A DNA stretch of 35,749 nucleotides from Bacteroidales bacterium (GTDB lineage Bacteria > Bacteroidota > Bacteroidia > Bacteroidales > Paludibacteraceae). The notes under the pieces are model-generated. The model ran no database searches. It was not told where the DNA came from and was given only the letters and a program-made list of their open reading frames with translations. The position numbers and the translations under genes are program-made. Each line of letters starts with the position of its first letter. The first letter of the stretch is position 1. The stretch covers positions 1 through 35,749 of the forward strand of contig JAAYSS010000044.1 in NCBI GenBank assembly GCA_012518275.1. Reading direction: 5' to 3'. Positions 1 through 8,363 of the stretch are shown here, one piece after another.

Positions 1-1155
1 ATCTTTGATTACTGTGGAAACTTTGACTACTTCAGTATGCAGGTGAAAGAACCTAAATCGACAAGGCAAATTTCGTTGACAGAGAAACTTTTTAACCTGA
101 AGTTGGATATTGCTATCGCTCTACAGACCGCCATATATCAGGAGGATGAGTTTGCCAAGCAACTACACGATAGCTTGAAAGCTGAACTGAGAGACCGAAT
201 TGGTTCATTGAACCGCAAATATATCAGCGTAAGAGATAAATTGGAATTAGTAGATAAGTACTCATCTGAAAAAGCGTGGGAATATCTATCGGCAGTGGAC
301 GGATTGGAGGTGAAAAACAATATCTCGCCACTTATCGAGCCAATATTGAAAGAAAAGGAGAGCGCCAAGCGGTTCGATTTGATAATGCTCCATATTGAAC
401 TTTCTCTTTTGGATGAGGAGGTGGATGCAAGTGGTGATATACAGATCGTTGCAGATATTGCCAAGGCTTTGGAAAAGAAAATGAGAATTACACAGGTGAA
501 AGCCAAAAAGAAAACGCTTGCAGAAGTTCAAACAGAGGAGTTTTGGGAGAATATTTCTCTGTCGGAACTCGAACGAGTAAGGAAGGAGTTACGGAGCCTG
601 ATGGAGTTCCTGGAAAAGGAAGAAACCAAAATCTTCAAAATTGATATTGAAGATGAAATAACCGAAGGTAAAAAGGTTGGTACGCTAAGGTTCAAAACCT
701 CTTATAAGCAGAAGGTGTTGGATTACCTAATCGAAAACAGCGACAACCCAGTTATTAAGAAAATAAAAAATCTTGAACAACTTAATATTGGCGATATTAG
801 GCAGTTAGAAAAAGTTTTGTGGCAAGAGTTGGGAAGCAAAAAAGATTACGAAAAGCATATAGGCAACAGAATGTATGGCAACGTTGCAATATTTATCCGT
901 TCGCTTGTGGGTATTGACAGGGAGAAAGCCCTACAAAAGTTTTCGCAATTTATCAATGCCAACTCGCTTAACACTATGCAGTTGGAGTATTTGAAGTCAA
1001 TTCTCGATTATGTAAGTGTGAACGGAGATATAAGCGGTCAAATACTTGTTAACAATAAACCGTTTAATGAATTTAATTGGCAAGAGGTGTATGGACAGCA
1101 TTTGAGGCATATTGGAAAATTTGTTGCGAATATACATGATGTTGTAACGGCGTAG
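1..1155 (+). CDS. hsdR: Type I restriction enzyme R subunit (HsdR), C-terminal part, 5' end outside window
   Basis: The reading frame is open from base 1, so this is the 3' end of a longer gene; the Met codon at 37 is internal. The frame begins IFDYCGNFDYFSM, which resembles the stretch that leads into the C-terminal domain of type I restriction (HsdR/EcoEI-type) motor subunits. Further on, a segment with AKRFDLIMLHIELSLL matches the helical 'AKRFDLL' signature of that domain, and the rest is charged and helical with no transmembrane segment. HsdR is the ATP-dependent DNA translocase and nuclease of a HsdRMS complex. The nuclease and helicase motifs would lie upstream, outside this window, so whether the gene is intact cannot be judged. 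It ends at TAG and is followed by a strong terminator. Confidence 0.8.
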   Translation: MFDYCGNFDYFSMQVKEPKSTRQISLTEKLFNLKLDIAIALQTAIYQEDEFAKQLHDSLKAELRDRIGSLNRKYISVRDKLELVDKYSSEKAWEYLSAVDGLEVKNNISPLIEPILKEKESAKRFDLIMLHIELSLLDEEVDASGDIQIVADIAKALEKKMRITQVKAKKKTLAEVQTEEFWENISLSELERVRKELRSLMEFLEKEETKIFKIDIEDEITEGKKVGTLRFKTSYKQKVLDYLIENSDNPVIKKIKNLEQLNIGDIRQLEKVLWQELGSKKDYEKHIGNRMYGNVAIFIRSLVGIDREKALQKFSQFINANSLNTMQLEYLKSILDYVSVNGDISGQILVNNKPFNEFNWQEVYGQHLRHIGKFVANIHDVVTA

Positions 1156-1180
1156 AGCATAGCTTAGGAGAAAATTATAT

Positions 1181-1208
1181 AAAACGGGCAGTATTGCCCG
1201 TTTTTTTT
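1181..1208 (+). terminator. Intrinsic terminator after hsdR
   Basis: A perfect 7-bp stem (ACGGGCA / TGCCCGT) with a 4-base loop sits about 25 bases after the hsdR stop. An A-run precedes it and eight T's follow. It should end the restriction transcript. Confidence 0.9.
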
Positions 1209-1421
1209 ATTAAAATCTATCTGATTAAGTGGCTATAATTGACTTTTGGATCTTTTTTTGCATTTTTGTTCAATTAGTTTTTAACAAAAGTTATGTTAAT
1301 AATTTGCGATTAATTGGTTAAATAACTTTAACGTGTTGTTCTTTCTTTGTGTTAGGTAGAGTTAATTTGTTTTTATTGGTTTAATTATTTGAAACACAGA
1401 GGTTAAAGTCCTGTTTGTTGC

Positions 1422-1452
1422 TTGCAAAACGCTTTTTTATGCCTTATCTTTG
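1422..1452 (+). promoter_or_regulatory. Bacteroidetes-type promoter for the DUF6266 gene
   Basis: TTG at 1422-1424, a 20-base spacer and TATCTTTG at 1445-1452 match the Bacteroidetes primary sigma factor pattern (TTG, about 19-21 bases, TAnnTTTG). The predicted transcript starts near 1458, giving a 5' UTR of about 80 bases. The rest of the gene-free stretch 1209-1537 is AT-rich and shows nothing else I can name. Confidence 0.65.
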
Positions 1453-1524
1453 TAACGTCTGATGAAAGAAAAGCGCGCGTCTTTCGGAAGATAAAGTTTA
1501 ATTTTTTATTAATTCTTAAAAAAT

Positions 1525-1530
1525 AGGAGG
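1525..1530 (+). promoter_or_regulatory. Strong Shine-Dalgarno AGGAGG
   Basis: A full AGGAGG lies 7 bases before the ATG at 1538. Genes of this phylum usually lack a Shine-Dalgarno, and most starts in this window have only A-rich upstream sequence, so this one stands out. It fixes the start codon and suggests high or differently controlled translation. Confidence 0.75.
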
Positions 1531-1537
1531 AAAAATT

Positions 1538-2167
1538 ATGGCAATAAGCCAAAACCCGCTGACAGGTAAAATGTCAGGAACTGTGGGTAACTTTGTTACC
1601 AGTACCCATCGTGGTCAGAATATCGTGCGCTCAAAAGCGTTTAACCCCAAAGATGCGAACAGCGAGGCTCAGCAAAAGCATCGGAACTTATTTCGGATGC
1701 TGAGTGAGGAGTATGTTTCGTTGGCATCGGTAGTGAAAAATGGTTTCCCAGCTCGTCCAAGAGTTCAAACACCTTACAATGCTTTTATGGCAATTAACAT
1801 CCCAAATGCTGTGGATAAATCAGGAAGTGTTCCTGTGATAGATTATAGCAAAATGGTAATCTCTAAAGGTTCTCTTGTACGTGTAAATCTGCTTGGCGCT
1901 GAGCTAAGTGTTGAGGGTGTAACCATTCGGTATCAACCGCAATCTCATATTCCGGGAGCATCGGAGGATGATGAGGTGGTGGCGGTGCTTAAAACGCAAG
2001 AGGGCGCAGTGTATGTAGCCAGTAAGTTACGCGGAAGCGCAGAAGCGGATGAGTTTTTAATCGCTTTTCCCGATGCATCGGCGGAGCGTGTTTTGTATGC
2101 ATATCTGTTGGTGCTGTCGGCAGATCGGAATAGCGTATCCCAATCTGTGTATGTGAGTGTAACATGA
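1538..2167 (+). CDS. DUF6266 family protein
   Basis: A 209-residue protein with no signal peptide or membrane segment. Its N-terminus (ISQNPLTGKMSGTVGNFV, then RGQNIVRSKAFNP) has the Gly-rich 'G..SGk.GN.v....rg..iiRskp' opening that I associate with DUF6266 proteins, which are found in Bacteroidetes and have no established function. The C-terminal half (about residues 100-209) looks beta-rich. The start is fixed by a strong AGGAGG. It is a single-gene unit: hsdR ends upstream with its own terminator, and a convergent terminator follows. Being next to a restriction locus could mean it lies in a variable island, but nothing in the sequence shows that it works with HsdR. Family assignment is from memory and moderately sure. 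Confidence 0.7.
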   Translation: MAISQNPLTGKMSGTVGNFVTSTHRGQNIVRSKAFNPKDANSEAQQKHRNLFRMLSEEYVSLASVVKNGFPARPRVQTPYNAFMAINIPNAVDKSGSVPVIDYSKMVISKGSLVRVNLLGAELSVEGVTIRYQPQSHIPGASEDDEVVAVLKTQEGAVYVASKLRGSAEADEFLIAFPDASAERVLYAYLLVLSADRNSVSQSVYVSVT

Positions 2168-2185
2168 CGGCAGTAGTGTGAAAGA

Positions 2186-2227
2186 AAAAGGCGTCTTGAC
2201 TTATTGAAAGTCAGACGCCTTTTTTTT
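2186..2227. terminator. Bidirectional terminator between DUF6266 gene and TPR gene
   Basis: Arms GGCGTCT(T)GACTT and AAGTCAGACGCC pair over 12 bp with one bulged T. The hairpin is flanked by A's on the left and eight T's on the right, so it can act on both convergent transcripts: the plus-strand gene ending at 2167 and the minus-strand gene ending at 2247. Confidence 0.88.
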
Positions 2228-2246
2228 ATGTATTGGATTAAATACT

Positions 2247-3476
2247 CTACATACTATCTATTTCTTTCGTAATTTCATCGTATTTTTCAGTCATTCCCAA
2301 GCGATAGTAAAGCATTTTAAGCGCCTGTTTGTAGTCTACTTCTTTCGGGTTAAGTTCTACAGCTTTTTCGAAGTAAGGCTGAGACTTTTTGAAAATTTCA
2401 TTGGCTTTTTCCACTTCGGCATTGTAGAGTCTATTGTCTCTAATTTGATCGGCGGCTTTCAAGATTTCTACAGCTTCATTGAAAATCAGACGTCCGATTC
2501 CGGCATGGGCATCCGCCATATCCGGTTGAAGTTCCAAGGCTTTATCAAAAGCTTTTTGGGCGACATCAATGTTGCCAAGTCTTTCTTCCACGTTCCCTTT
2601 CACGTAGTAGTATTGAGGTACGTTAGGAGCTTGTGCAATAGCACGGTCGAGGTATTTTGATGCTTCTTTTATCTTATCGGTGTAGATATAGTGATTAATG
2701 ATGTTTTGTAGAAACCAGGGTTCATCGTTGTAAAGTTGGAATCCTTCTTCAAGGGTAGCCAAGTATTTTGCTGTATCTTGAATGTTCCGATACTCATCAG
2801 AAAGAAGTTGGTATACGTTTTTAGTTTCGTAGTTATCGTCTTTCAAGTCTTCGTAGATGGCGATGGCTTTTTTGGAATCCTTCATATTGGTAGCTGCCAG
2901 TCCGGAGTAGTATTTAATCATCCGATAGGTAGAATCGGTCATTGAAATTTCGTTGTTCATTACCGGATGTTTCGGGATGTCCAGGAAAATTTGGAATGCT
3001 TCAAAGGCTCCTTTATAGTCTTTGTTATCAAATAGATGCGCACCCCATGTAATCAAATTCCACGAAGAATTGTAGTATTCTTTCAGGTTATCTTTAATTC
3101 TCCTTGAATACTTCGGTCTTATTTTTCCTTTTTTATTCGGGAGTTGATCTAAATCATACGCTTTCAGAAAATACCCATACGATTCTTTGATTGCATTTCC
3201 CTTTTTTACTTGGTCAATGGTTTGCCCCAGTGCGGCACGTTTAATGTAGGTTTCATTTTCTTGATAACCAATCATACCTGCAGTATAGTAGGTTTTTGGA
3301 TCATTTTTAGTCTTTTCATGTTCGAAAGCTTGTTTAATAGCTGCGCGGGCTGCCTTGAAATCAGGTTTTTCCTGCATAATCAAGTTATTCGCTTTTGACA
3401 CATTTGATTTTTGAGCGAATAGCGAAACTGAAAAAACTGTCATTAATAGAAAGATTGATAAAAATAATTTTTTCAT
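2247..3476 (-). CDS. Secreted tetratricopeptide-repeat protein
   Basis: A 409-residue protein. The first about 21 residues (MKKLFLSIFLLMTVFSVSLFA, then Q) form a Sec signal peptide with an AxA-like end and no lipobox Cys, so the product is likely periplasmic. TPR-like helical pairs run along the rest. The clearest is around residues 285-330 (YYYVKGNVEERLGNIDVAQ, then ALELQPDMADAHAGIG), followed by another near 370 (YFEKAVELNPKEVDYK). Such repeats mediate protein-protein contact; the partner is not evident. The gene lies 84 bases downstream of gyrA on the same strand with no terminator between, so it is probably co-transcribed. A functional link to gyrase is not implied. Specific function unknown. 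Confidence 0.85.
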   Translation of the reverse strand: MKKLFLSIFLLMTVFSVSLFAQKSNVSKANNLIMQEKPDFKAARAAIKQAFEHEKTKNDPKTYYTAGMIGYQENETYIKRAALGQTIDQVKKGNAIKESYGYFLKAYDLDQLPNKKGKIRPKYSRRIKDNLKEYYNSSWNLITWGAHLFDNKDYKGAFEAFQIFLDIPKHPVMNNEISMTDSTYRMIKYYSGLAATNMKDSKKAIAIYEDLKDDNYETKNVYQLLSDEYRNIQDTAKYLATLEEGFQLYNDEPWFLQNIINHYIYTDKIKEASKYLDRAIAQAPNVPQYYYVKGNVEERLGNIDVAQKAFDKALELQPDMADAHAGIGRLIFNEAVEILKAADQIRDNRLYNAEVEKANEIFKKSQPYFEKAVELNPKEVDYKQALKMLYYRLGMTEKYDEITKEIDSM

Positions 3477-3560
3477 GACTGTAAGTATTGTTTGTTAAAA
3501 TTTGGATGTTTTCAATATCCGGTTAAAATAATTGTTAATTAGTTATTTGATTTAGTTTAT

Positions 3561-6104
3561 TTATTTTTCAATGTCGTTATTTGTGTTTTCTTCCATATCG
3601 CTTGTCGGGGCTTCATCGTTATTCTCCGAAGTATCTTCTTCTTCAAACTCTTCATCTTCTTTATTCACTTTACAAACCGATGCTATCTCATCGTTGCGCT
3701 TTTCTAAATTGATGATTTTCACGCCTTGAGTTGCTCGTCCCATCACTCGCAATTCTTCTACACCGGTACGTATTGTGATGCCGGACTTGTTGATAATCAT
3801 CAGGTCGTTATCATCACTTACACTCTTTATAGCAACAAGCTTGCCAGTTTTCTCGGTAATGTTGATGGTTTTTACTCCTTTTCCGCCTCGGTTAGTAATA
3901 CGATAGTCTTCGAGTGCGGAACGTTTTCCATACCCTTGTTCAGAAACTACCAGCACGTCTTCACCATCATTTGGCTGCCCACAAATCATGCCAATAACTT
4001 GATCATCATCATCATCCAATCTCATTCCTATAACACCGGCAGCGGTACGTCCCATGGGTCGTACTTTTGATTCGTGGAATCGGATAGCACGTCCGTTTCT
4101 GCTGGCTAATATAACTTCCGAGTTACCGTCGGTCAGGCGTACTTCTATCACATCATCGTTCTCGTTGATGTTTATGGCTCTTACGCCGTTTTGGCGCGGG
4201 CGTGAATAGGCTTCAAGCACTGTTTTTTTAACAATACCGTTTTTTGTGCAAAAGATTATGTAATGTGAATTGATAAATTCTTCATCATCCAATCCTTTTA
4301 CCCGAATATATGCATTTACCTTATCATCCGAATCAATATTCAAAAGATTTTGGATGGCGCGACCTTTTGAGTTTTTGGAACCCTCGGGAATTTCATACAC
4401 TTTGAGCCAGTAGCATTGCCCTTTTTGGGTAAATAGCAACATGGTGTTGTGCATGGTGGCCGGATAGATATGTTCTATAAAGTCTTCATTTCGGAAGTCA
4501 CTGCCTCTGGAGCCGACCCCACCGCGCCCTTGTTGACGGAAGTCGGCAAGGGGTGTACGCTTAATGTACCCGAGGTGCGAAATGGTGATAATCATATCAT
4601 CATCGGCATAGAAATCTTCCGGATTGAACTCTTCGGAGGAATAAACAATTTCGCTCCTTCGTTCGTCACCGTACTTCGTTTTTATTTCGAGCAACTCATC
4701 TTTGATAATTTGCATTCGAAGCTCGATTTTAGCAAGGATTTCCTTTAAGTTTTCAATTTTCTTCATCAACTCTTCGTACTCTGCGCGCAGTTTTTCTTGC
4801 TCCATGCCTGTCAGTTGGCGAAGGCGCATTTCAACTACAGCATGCGCCTGAACATCAGATAGTTCAAAACGTTTCATCAGGCGATTTCGGGCTTCTTCCG
4901 GAGTTTGAGAATTACGGATTATCTGAATGGCTTCATCCAGATTGTCCAGAATAATCATAAATCCTTCCAATAAATGCGCTCTTTTTTCGGCTTCGCCAAG
5001 TTCATATTCAGTACGACGAGTTACAATCTCGTGGCGGTGATCTACGAAATGCTTAATTAAATCTTTGATATTCAGCTGACGTGGGCGTCCGTTAACGAGT
5101 GCAATGTTGTTTACGCTGAAAGAAGATTGGAGAGCAGAGAACTTGTAGAGTTTGTTTAGCACCACATTGGCGTTAGCATCGCGTTTAATGTCGATTACTA
5201 TACGCATACCTTCGCGATTGGATTCGTCGGTGATGTCAGAAATTCCGTCGATGCGCTTTTCATTGACCATATTGGCGATGGCTTTCACCAAATCTGCTTT
5301 ATTAACTAAATAGGGGAGCTCGGTTACAATTAATCGTTCGGAGCCGTTTGTATCTATTTCAATTTCTACTTGAGCCCGCATCACGATTCGTCCGTGTCCG
5401 GTTTCAAATGCTTCTTTTACACCGTCGTATCCGTAGATAATTCCACCGGTAGGAAAATCGGGAGCTTTGATGTAGTGCATCAGCTCAGAAATTTCTATTT
5501 CATTATTGTCGATGTAGGCAATGCAAGCATCAATGGTTTCGGAAAGGTTGTGGGTTGCCATGTTGGTAGCCATTCCTACGGCGATACCGGAAGCTCCGTT
5601 TACAATCAGGTTGGGGATGCGAGAGGGTAGAACTACCGGTTCTCGTAGCGTGTTGTCAAAGTTGGCTTGAAAGTCAACCGTGTCTTTATCAATATCGGCA
5701 AGCATTTCTTCGGCAATTTTCTGCAGACGAATTTCTGTGTAACGCATGGCTGCTGCACCGTCGCCGTCAACAGAACCAAAGTTTCCTTGCCCTTCTACAA
5801 GCATGTAGCGCATAGACCACGGCTGAGCCATACGTACTACGGTACCGTAAATGGATGAATCGCCGTGTGGGTGGAACTTACCCATCACTTCTCCAACTAT
5901 ACGAGCTGATTTCTTAAATGGTTTGTTAGAATTATTTCCTAATTCGTTCATGCCGTAAAGCACGCGTCTGTGCACCGGTTTCATCCCGTCTCTCACGTCG
6001 GGTAGGGCACGGGATACGATTACGGACATGGAATAGTCTATGTACGATGACTTCATTTCGTCATCAATGTTCACCTTAATAATATTGTCTTCTTTATCAA
6101 TCAT
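3561..6104 (-). CDS. gyrA: DNA gyrase subunit A
   Basis: An 847-residue type IIA topoisomerase subunit that with GyrB introduces negative supercoils into DNA. Visible landmarks: [17 protein letters not shown] near residues 31-47; [19 protein letters not shown] at 76-94 (the quinolone-binding helix); the catalytic tyrosine Y122 in [10 protein letters not shown]. The C-terminal pinwheel has a first-blade GyrA box read as QGRGGVG at 525-531, a variant of QRRGGKG, and a later NRGGKG repeat. Presence of a GyrA box favours GyrA over ParC. The last about 35 residues are a very acidic tail, a known place for regulation of supercoiling in some GyrA proteins. Position 87 (E. coli numbering coincides here) is Gly rather than Asp. 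The secreted TPR gene follows. Confidence 0.97.
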   Translation of the reverse strand: MIDKEDNIIKVNIDDEMKSSYIDYSMSVIVSRALPDVRDGMKPVHRRVLYGMNELGNNSNKPFKKSARIVGEVMGKFHPHGDSSIYGTVVRMAQPWSMRYMLVEGQGNFGSVDGDGAAAMRYTEIRLQKIAEEMLADIDKDTVDFQANFDNTLREPVVLPSRIPNLIVNGASGIAVGMATNMATHNLSETIDACIAYIDNNEIEISELMHYIKAPDFPTGGIIYGYDGVKEAFETGHGRIVMRAQVEIEIDTNGSERLIVTELPYLVNKADLVKAIANMVNEKRIDGISDITDESNREGMRIVIDIKRDANANVVLNKLYKFSALQSSFSVNNIALVNGRPRQLNIKDLIKHFVDHRHEIVTRRTEYELGEAEKRAHLLEGFMIILDNLDEAIQIIRNSQTPEEARNRLMKRFELSDVQAHAVVEMRLRQLTGMEQEKLRAEYEELMKKIENLKEILAKIELRMQIIKDELLEIKTKYGDERRSEIVYSSEEFNPEDFYADDDMIITISHLGYIKRTPLADFRQQGRGGVGSRGSDFRNEDFIEHIYPATMHNTMLLFTQKGQCYWLKVYEIPEGSKNSKGRAIQNLLNIDSDDKVNAYIRVKGLDDEEFINSHYIIFCTKNGIVKKTVLEAYSRPRQNGVRAININENDDVIEVRLTDGNSEVILASRNGRAIRFHESKVRPMGRTAAGVIGMRLDDDDDQVIGMICGQPNDGEDVLVVSEQGYGKRSALEDYRITNRGGKGVKTINITEKTGKLVAIKSVSDDNDLMIINKSGITIRTGVEELRVMGRATQGVKIINLEKRNDEIASVCKVNKEDEEFEEEDTSENNDEAPTSDMEENTNNDIEK

Positions 6105-6256
6105 CAGTAATTAATTTGAATGTACTTCTGTATATGTTATTGATTAATAGTGCATTAAGTGTGTGATAGTAGAAATAATGCATTTCGGAATTTTGCTTCC
6201 GCAAAAATCGCACTAAATTACTACTTTTTTGTGGATTATGCAAGATGAATGGAATG

Positions 6257-6287
6257 AAAAAAAGGATGCGAAATTGCCTTGCATCCC
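6257..6287 (-). terminator. Intrinsic terminator, minus strand, after the doxX remnant
   Basis: Read on the minus strand, GGATGC and GCATCC pair around an 11-base loop and are followed directly by seven T's. It lies 50 bases after the end of the doxX remnant and probably ended the original doxX transcript. The remainder of 6105-6337 is the AT-rich upstream region of gyrA, where I found no convincing -7 element. Confidence 0.75.
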
Positions 6288-6337
6288 TTCGTTCGCTATT
6301 GCTTTTTTCACAAAATTAGTTTTGAAGTTCCATCTCC

Positions 6338-6499
6338 TTAGCGTGTGAACAAAATTGGTTGTAAATCAGTGTAGTTTGAAAGTTTTGCCCAGCTGTGGGT
6401 CAGCATAAAGAAACCGATGGCAAGCCTTAGTAGCAGCAGTCCCCAATTTTTTAGGTCGGAGCAATTTCCACTGTCTGCATGACAAAATCGTTTAATCAT
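6338..6499 (-). pseudogene. Remnant of a DoxX-family membrane protein gene (N-terminal part only)
   Basis: A 53-codon minus-strand frame from ATG at 6499 to TAA at 6338. Residues about 17-42 (LKNWGLLLLRLAIGFFMLTH, then SWAKLSNY) match the first membrane helix and the 'HG..KL' turn of DoxX proteins (small four-helix membrane proteins, typically around 130 residues). The frame stops shortly after this helix and no further DoxX helices are found before the terminator at 6257-6287, so about two thirds of the protein is missing. I read it as a gene decayed by 3' deletion. A functional one-helix peptide is possible but less likely. Confidence 0.6.
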
Positions 6500-6640
6500 G
6501 ATTTCTATTATTTATACTTGATATTCTTGAGTAAAACAGAGTTATCGTCATTCTGTTCAACTCGAGATTAGGAGTTTCGATTGATAAAATGTTGATTCTG
6601 TTTATGGGAAAGGTAAAAATGATGTTTTGCGTCGGTAGCA

Positions 6641-6979
6641 TTACTTGAAGTTAATTCGCTTCACTTTGTAACCCATTTCTTGAAGTATTTCAGCAACTTT
6701 TACCCTAAAATCGCCTTGAATCAATATTTCGCCGTTTCGCTGTGAACCGCCGGAGGCGCATTTGGTTCTTAGGAGTTTGGCTAACTCTTTCAATTCATCG
6801 TCTGTACCTTCAAAATCGGTTATCAGAGTGGCAGGCTTCCCGTTTCGTTTATCAAGTTCGATACGTAAAGGGAAAAGTTGTAGGCTTTCCTGTGCAACAG
6901 TTTCTTGTTGTTCATCTGGTGTGCTTTCTACTTGTGGAAGTTTTGAGCGAAGTTCACTAAGTTTTTCTTTCCAATCCAT
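6641..6979 (-). CDS. SUI1/YciH-family translation factor
   Basis: A 112-residue protein homologous to eukaryotic eIF1 and bacterial YciH. The SUI1 fold covers about residues 36-112: LRIELDKRNGKPATLITDFEG is replaced here by its parts LRIELDKRNGKP and ATLITDFEG, then LLRTKCASGGSQRNGEIL and the terminal QGDF..KV..IL.EMGYKVKR pattern. The 'CASGGS' loop with a basic neighbour is the family hallmark. The first 35 residues are a charged, Gln-rich extension. In E. coli YciH is thought to influence start-site fidelity or act in stress; its role here is inferred by homology only. It lies 59 bases after the TPR gene on the same strand. Confidence 0.9.
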   Translation of the reverse strand: MDWKEKLSELRSKLPQVESTPDEQQETVAQESLQLFPLRIELDKRNGKPATLITDFEGTDDELKELAKLLRTKCASGGSQRNGEILIQGDFRVKVAEILQEMGYKVKRINFK

Positions 6980-7038
6980 AGTTGGTTGAGTAGTTAAAAG
7001 TTTGTAAAGTTGAAAGCTTAAAAATAAGTCTACGGAGG

Positions 7039-7776
7039 CTATTTTGTTAGTTGTTTTTGTAATTCGGGATAATATTTATCTCTGACAATCTTGAAATTGG
7101 GCTCAGTGCGCAGTGTTTTTTCATATCCTTTTTTTGCCGATTCCAAGTTGCCGAGCAGGTCGTTGCAACGGGCTTCGAGCATCAAGAGTTGCACATACAT
7201 CCAGTTCCCGTTGGTGTTTTTTTGTTTTTCGAGTATCGAAATTGCTTTTTGATAATAACTTAACGCTGTTTTTTTGTTACCGCCAAATAGTTTAGGAGGA
7301 TAGTAGTAGGCATTGCCGTTGTCGAAAAGAATTTGGGCATTGCTCGGGTTGAGTGCAAGGGCTTTTTTTATCAATTGTTTACTTTGTTTCTCGAGAGTCA
7401 TTGCTTTTGTTTTGTTGTACGGAATCCGATAGCTGATAAAAACGCCTTTATAATTTACCGCAAGGGCATTGTTCGGCTCTTTTGCCAAAATTTTATCAAT
7501 CCATTTCTCAGCTTTGACGATGTTTGTTTCTGCTTTTTTGTACTGCTTGGAATCGAGCAATTCAGAAGTCCATCCGTAGTAGCAATGGATAAGTTGTAGT
7601 AAATCAGCTGTTTTGTTGAAATTAGTGTTTTGTTCCACTTTTAAAGTCATTGATTCCCACTTTTTAATGTTACGTGAAAGAAAAGCTTGATATAGCTCTT
7701 TACGAACTGTGTGTTGACCAAAGACAGATTGAATCGATAATATGCTGAAGATAAGCAATAGGTGTTTTATTTTCAT
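7039..7776 (-). CDS. Secreted TPR-containing protein
   Basis: A 245-residue protein with a Sec signal peptide (MKIKHLLLIFSILSIQSVFG, then Q), hence periplasmic. Helical repeat units include YYGWTSELLDSKQYKKAET around residues 67-85, ALALNPSNAQILFDNGNAYY near 140-160, and LLGNLESAKKGYEKTLRTEP near 210-230; the last looks like a canonical TPR. No catalytic motif is visible. The start lies 2 bases after the stop of the TrmH-family gene, so the two are very likely co-transcribed and perhaps translationally coupled, although one product is cytoplasmic and the other exported. Precise role unknown. Confidence 0.8.
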   Translation of the reverse strand: MKIKHLLLIFSILSIQSVFGQHTVRKELYQAFLSRNIKKWESMTLKVEQNTNFNKTADLLQLIHCYYGWTSELLDSKQYKKAETNIVKAEKWIDKILAKEPNNALAVNYKGVFISYRIPYNKTKAMTLEKQSKQLIKKALALNPSNAQILFDNGNAYYYPPKLFGGNKKTALSYYQKAISILEKQKNTNGNWMYVQLLMLEARCNDLLGNLESAKKGYEKTLRTEPNFKIVRDKYYPELQKQLTK

Positions 7777-7778
7777 TG

Positions 7779-8315
7779 TTAAAAATTAAGTGATAAATGA
7801 TTAGCAAACTCCCAAATGACAATGGCTGTTGTAACACTTACGTTTAAAGAATGTTTTGTGCCGAATTGGGGAATTTCAATGCAGCTTGAACAAGCATTTA
7901 TTACCGATTGTTGTACCCCCTTTACTTCATGTCCAAGTATTACGGCGTATTTTTTATTGCTGTTGAATTTAAATTTATTGAGCATTGTACTGCCTTCTGT
8001 TTGTTCGATAGCCACGACAGTATATCCTTCTTTTTTCAACTCTTCCACCGCTTGCAAAGCGTCATCAAAATACTTCCAATTCACGGAATTTTCTGCACCC
8101 AGAGCAGTTTTGTGAATTTCCGCATGGGGTGGAGTAGAAGTGATGCCGCAAAGATAGACAGATTTTACCAAAAAAGCATCAGCTGTACGGAAAACCGAGC
8201 CAACATTGTGTAAACTGCGAACGTTGTCCAGTACCACAATCAGCGGGATTTTTTCGTGTTGCTTAAATTCATCAATGGTCAGTCGGTTAAGTTCCGTTAT
8301 TTTTAGTTTACGCAT
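7779..8315 (-). CDS. SpoU/TrmH-family RNA 2'-O-methyltransferase
   Basis: A 178-residue SAM-dependent methyltransferase of the SPOUT (alpha/beta-knot) class that methylates ribose 2'-OH in tRNA or rRNA. All three family motifs are present: motif 1 with the conserved Asn and Arg (NVRSLHNVGSVFRTAD, about residues 31-46), motif 2 (YAVILGHEVKGV, about 123-134) and motif 3 (IPQFGTKHSLNVSVTTAI, about 147-164), which form the knot. There is no N-terminal substrate-binding domain of the RlmB type, so the length is closer to TrmH/TrmL proteins. The RNA target cannot be told from sequence. It lies 48 bases after the S41 protease gene and 2 bases before the TPR gene. Confidence 0.9.
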   Translation of the reverse strand: MRKLKITELNRLTIDEFKQHEKIPLIVVLDNVRSLHNVGSVFRTADAFLVKSVYLCGITSTPPHAEIHKTALGAENSVNWKYFDDALQAVEELKKEGYTVVAIEQTEGSTMLNKFKFNSNKKYAVILGHEVKGVQQSVINACSSCIEIPQFGTKHSLNVSVTTAIVIWEFANHLSLNF

Positions 8316-8363
8316 ATTTGATTAGTGAAATGGTAAAATAGTATGTTGGTGACTTCCTTTCTC

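Noticed and set aside
37-1155. A complete 372-residue gene starting at Met codon 37
   Set aside because: The frame continues upstream to base 1 with conserved HsdR-like residues, so the Met is internal and the gene is cut by the window edge.
3561-6104. Gly at GyrA position 87 (Asp in E. coli) as a quinolone-resistance mutation
   Set aside because: I recall Gly at this place in wild-type GyrA of related Bacteroidales, and Ser83 is unchanged, so it looks lineage-typical rather than acquired.
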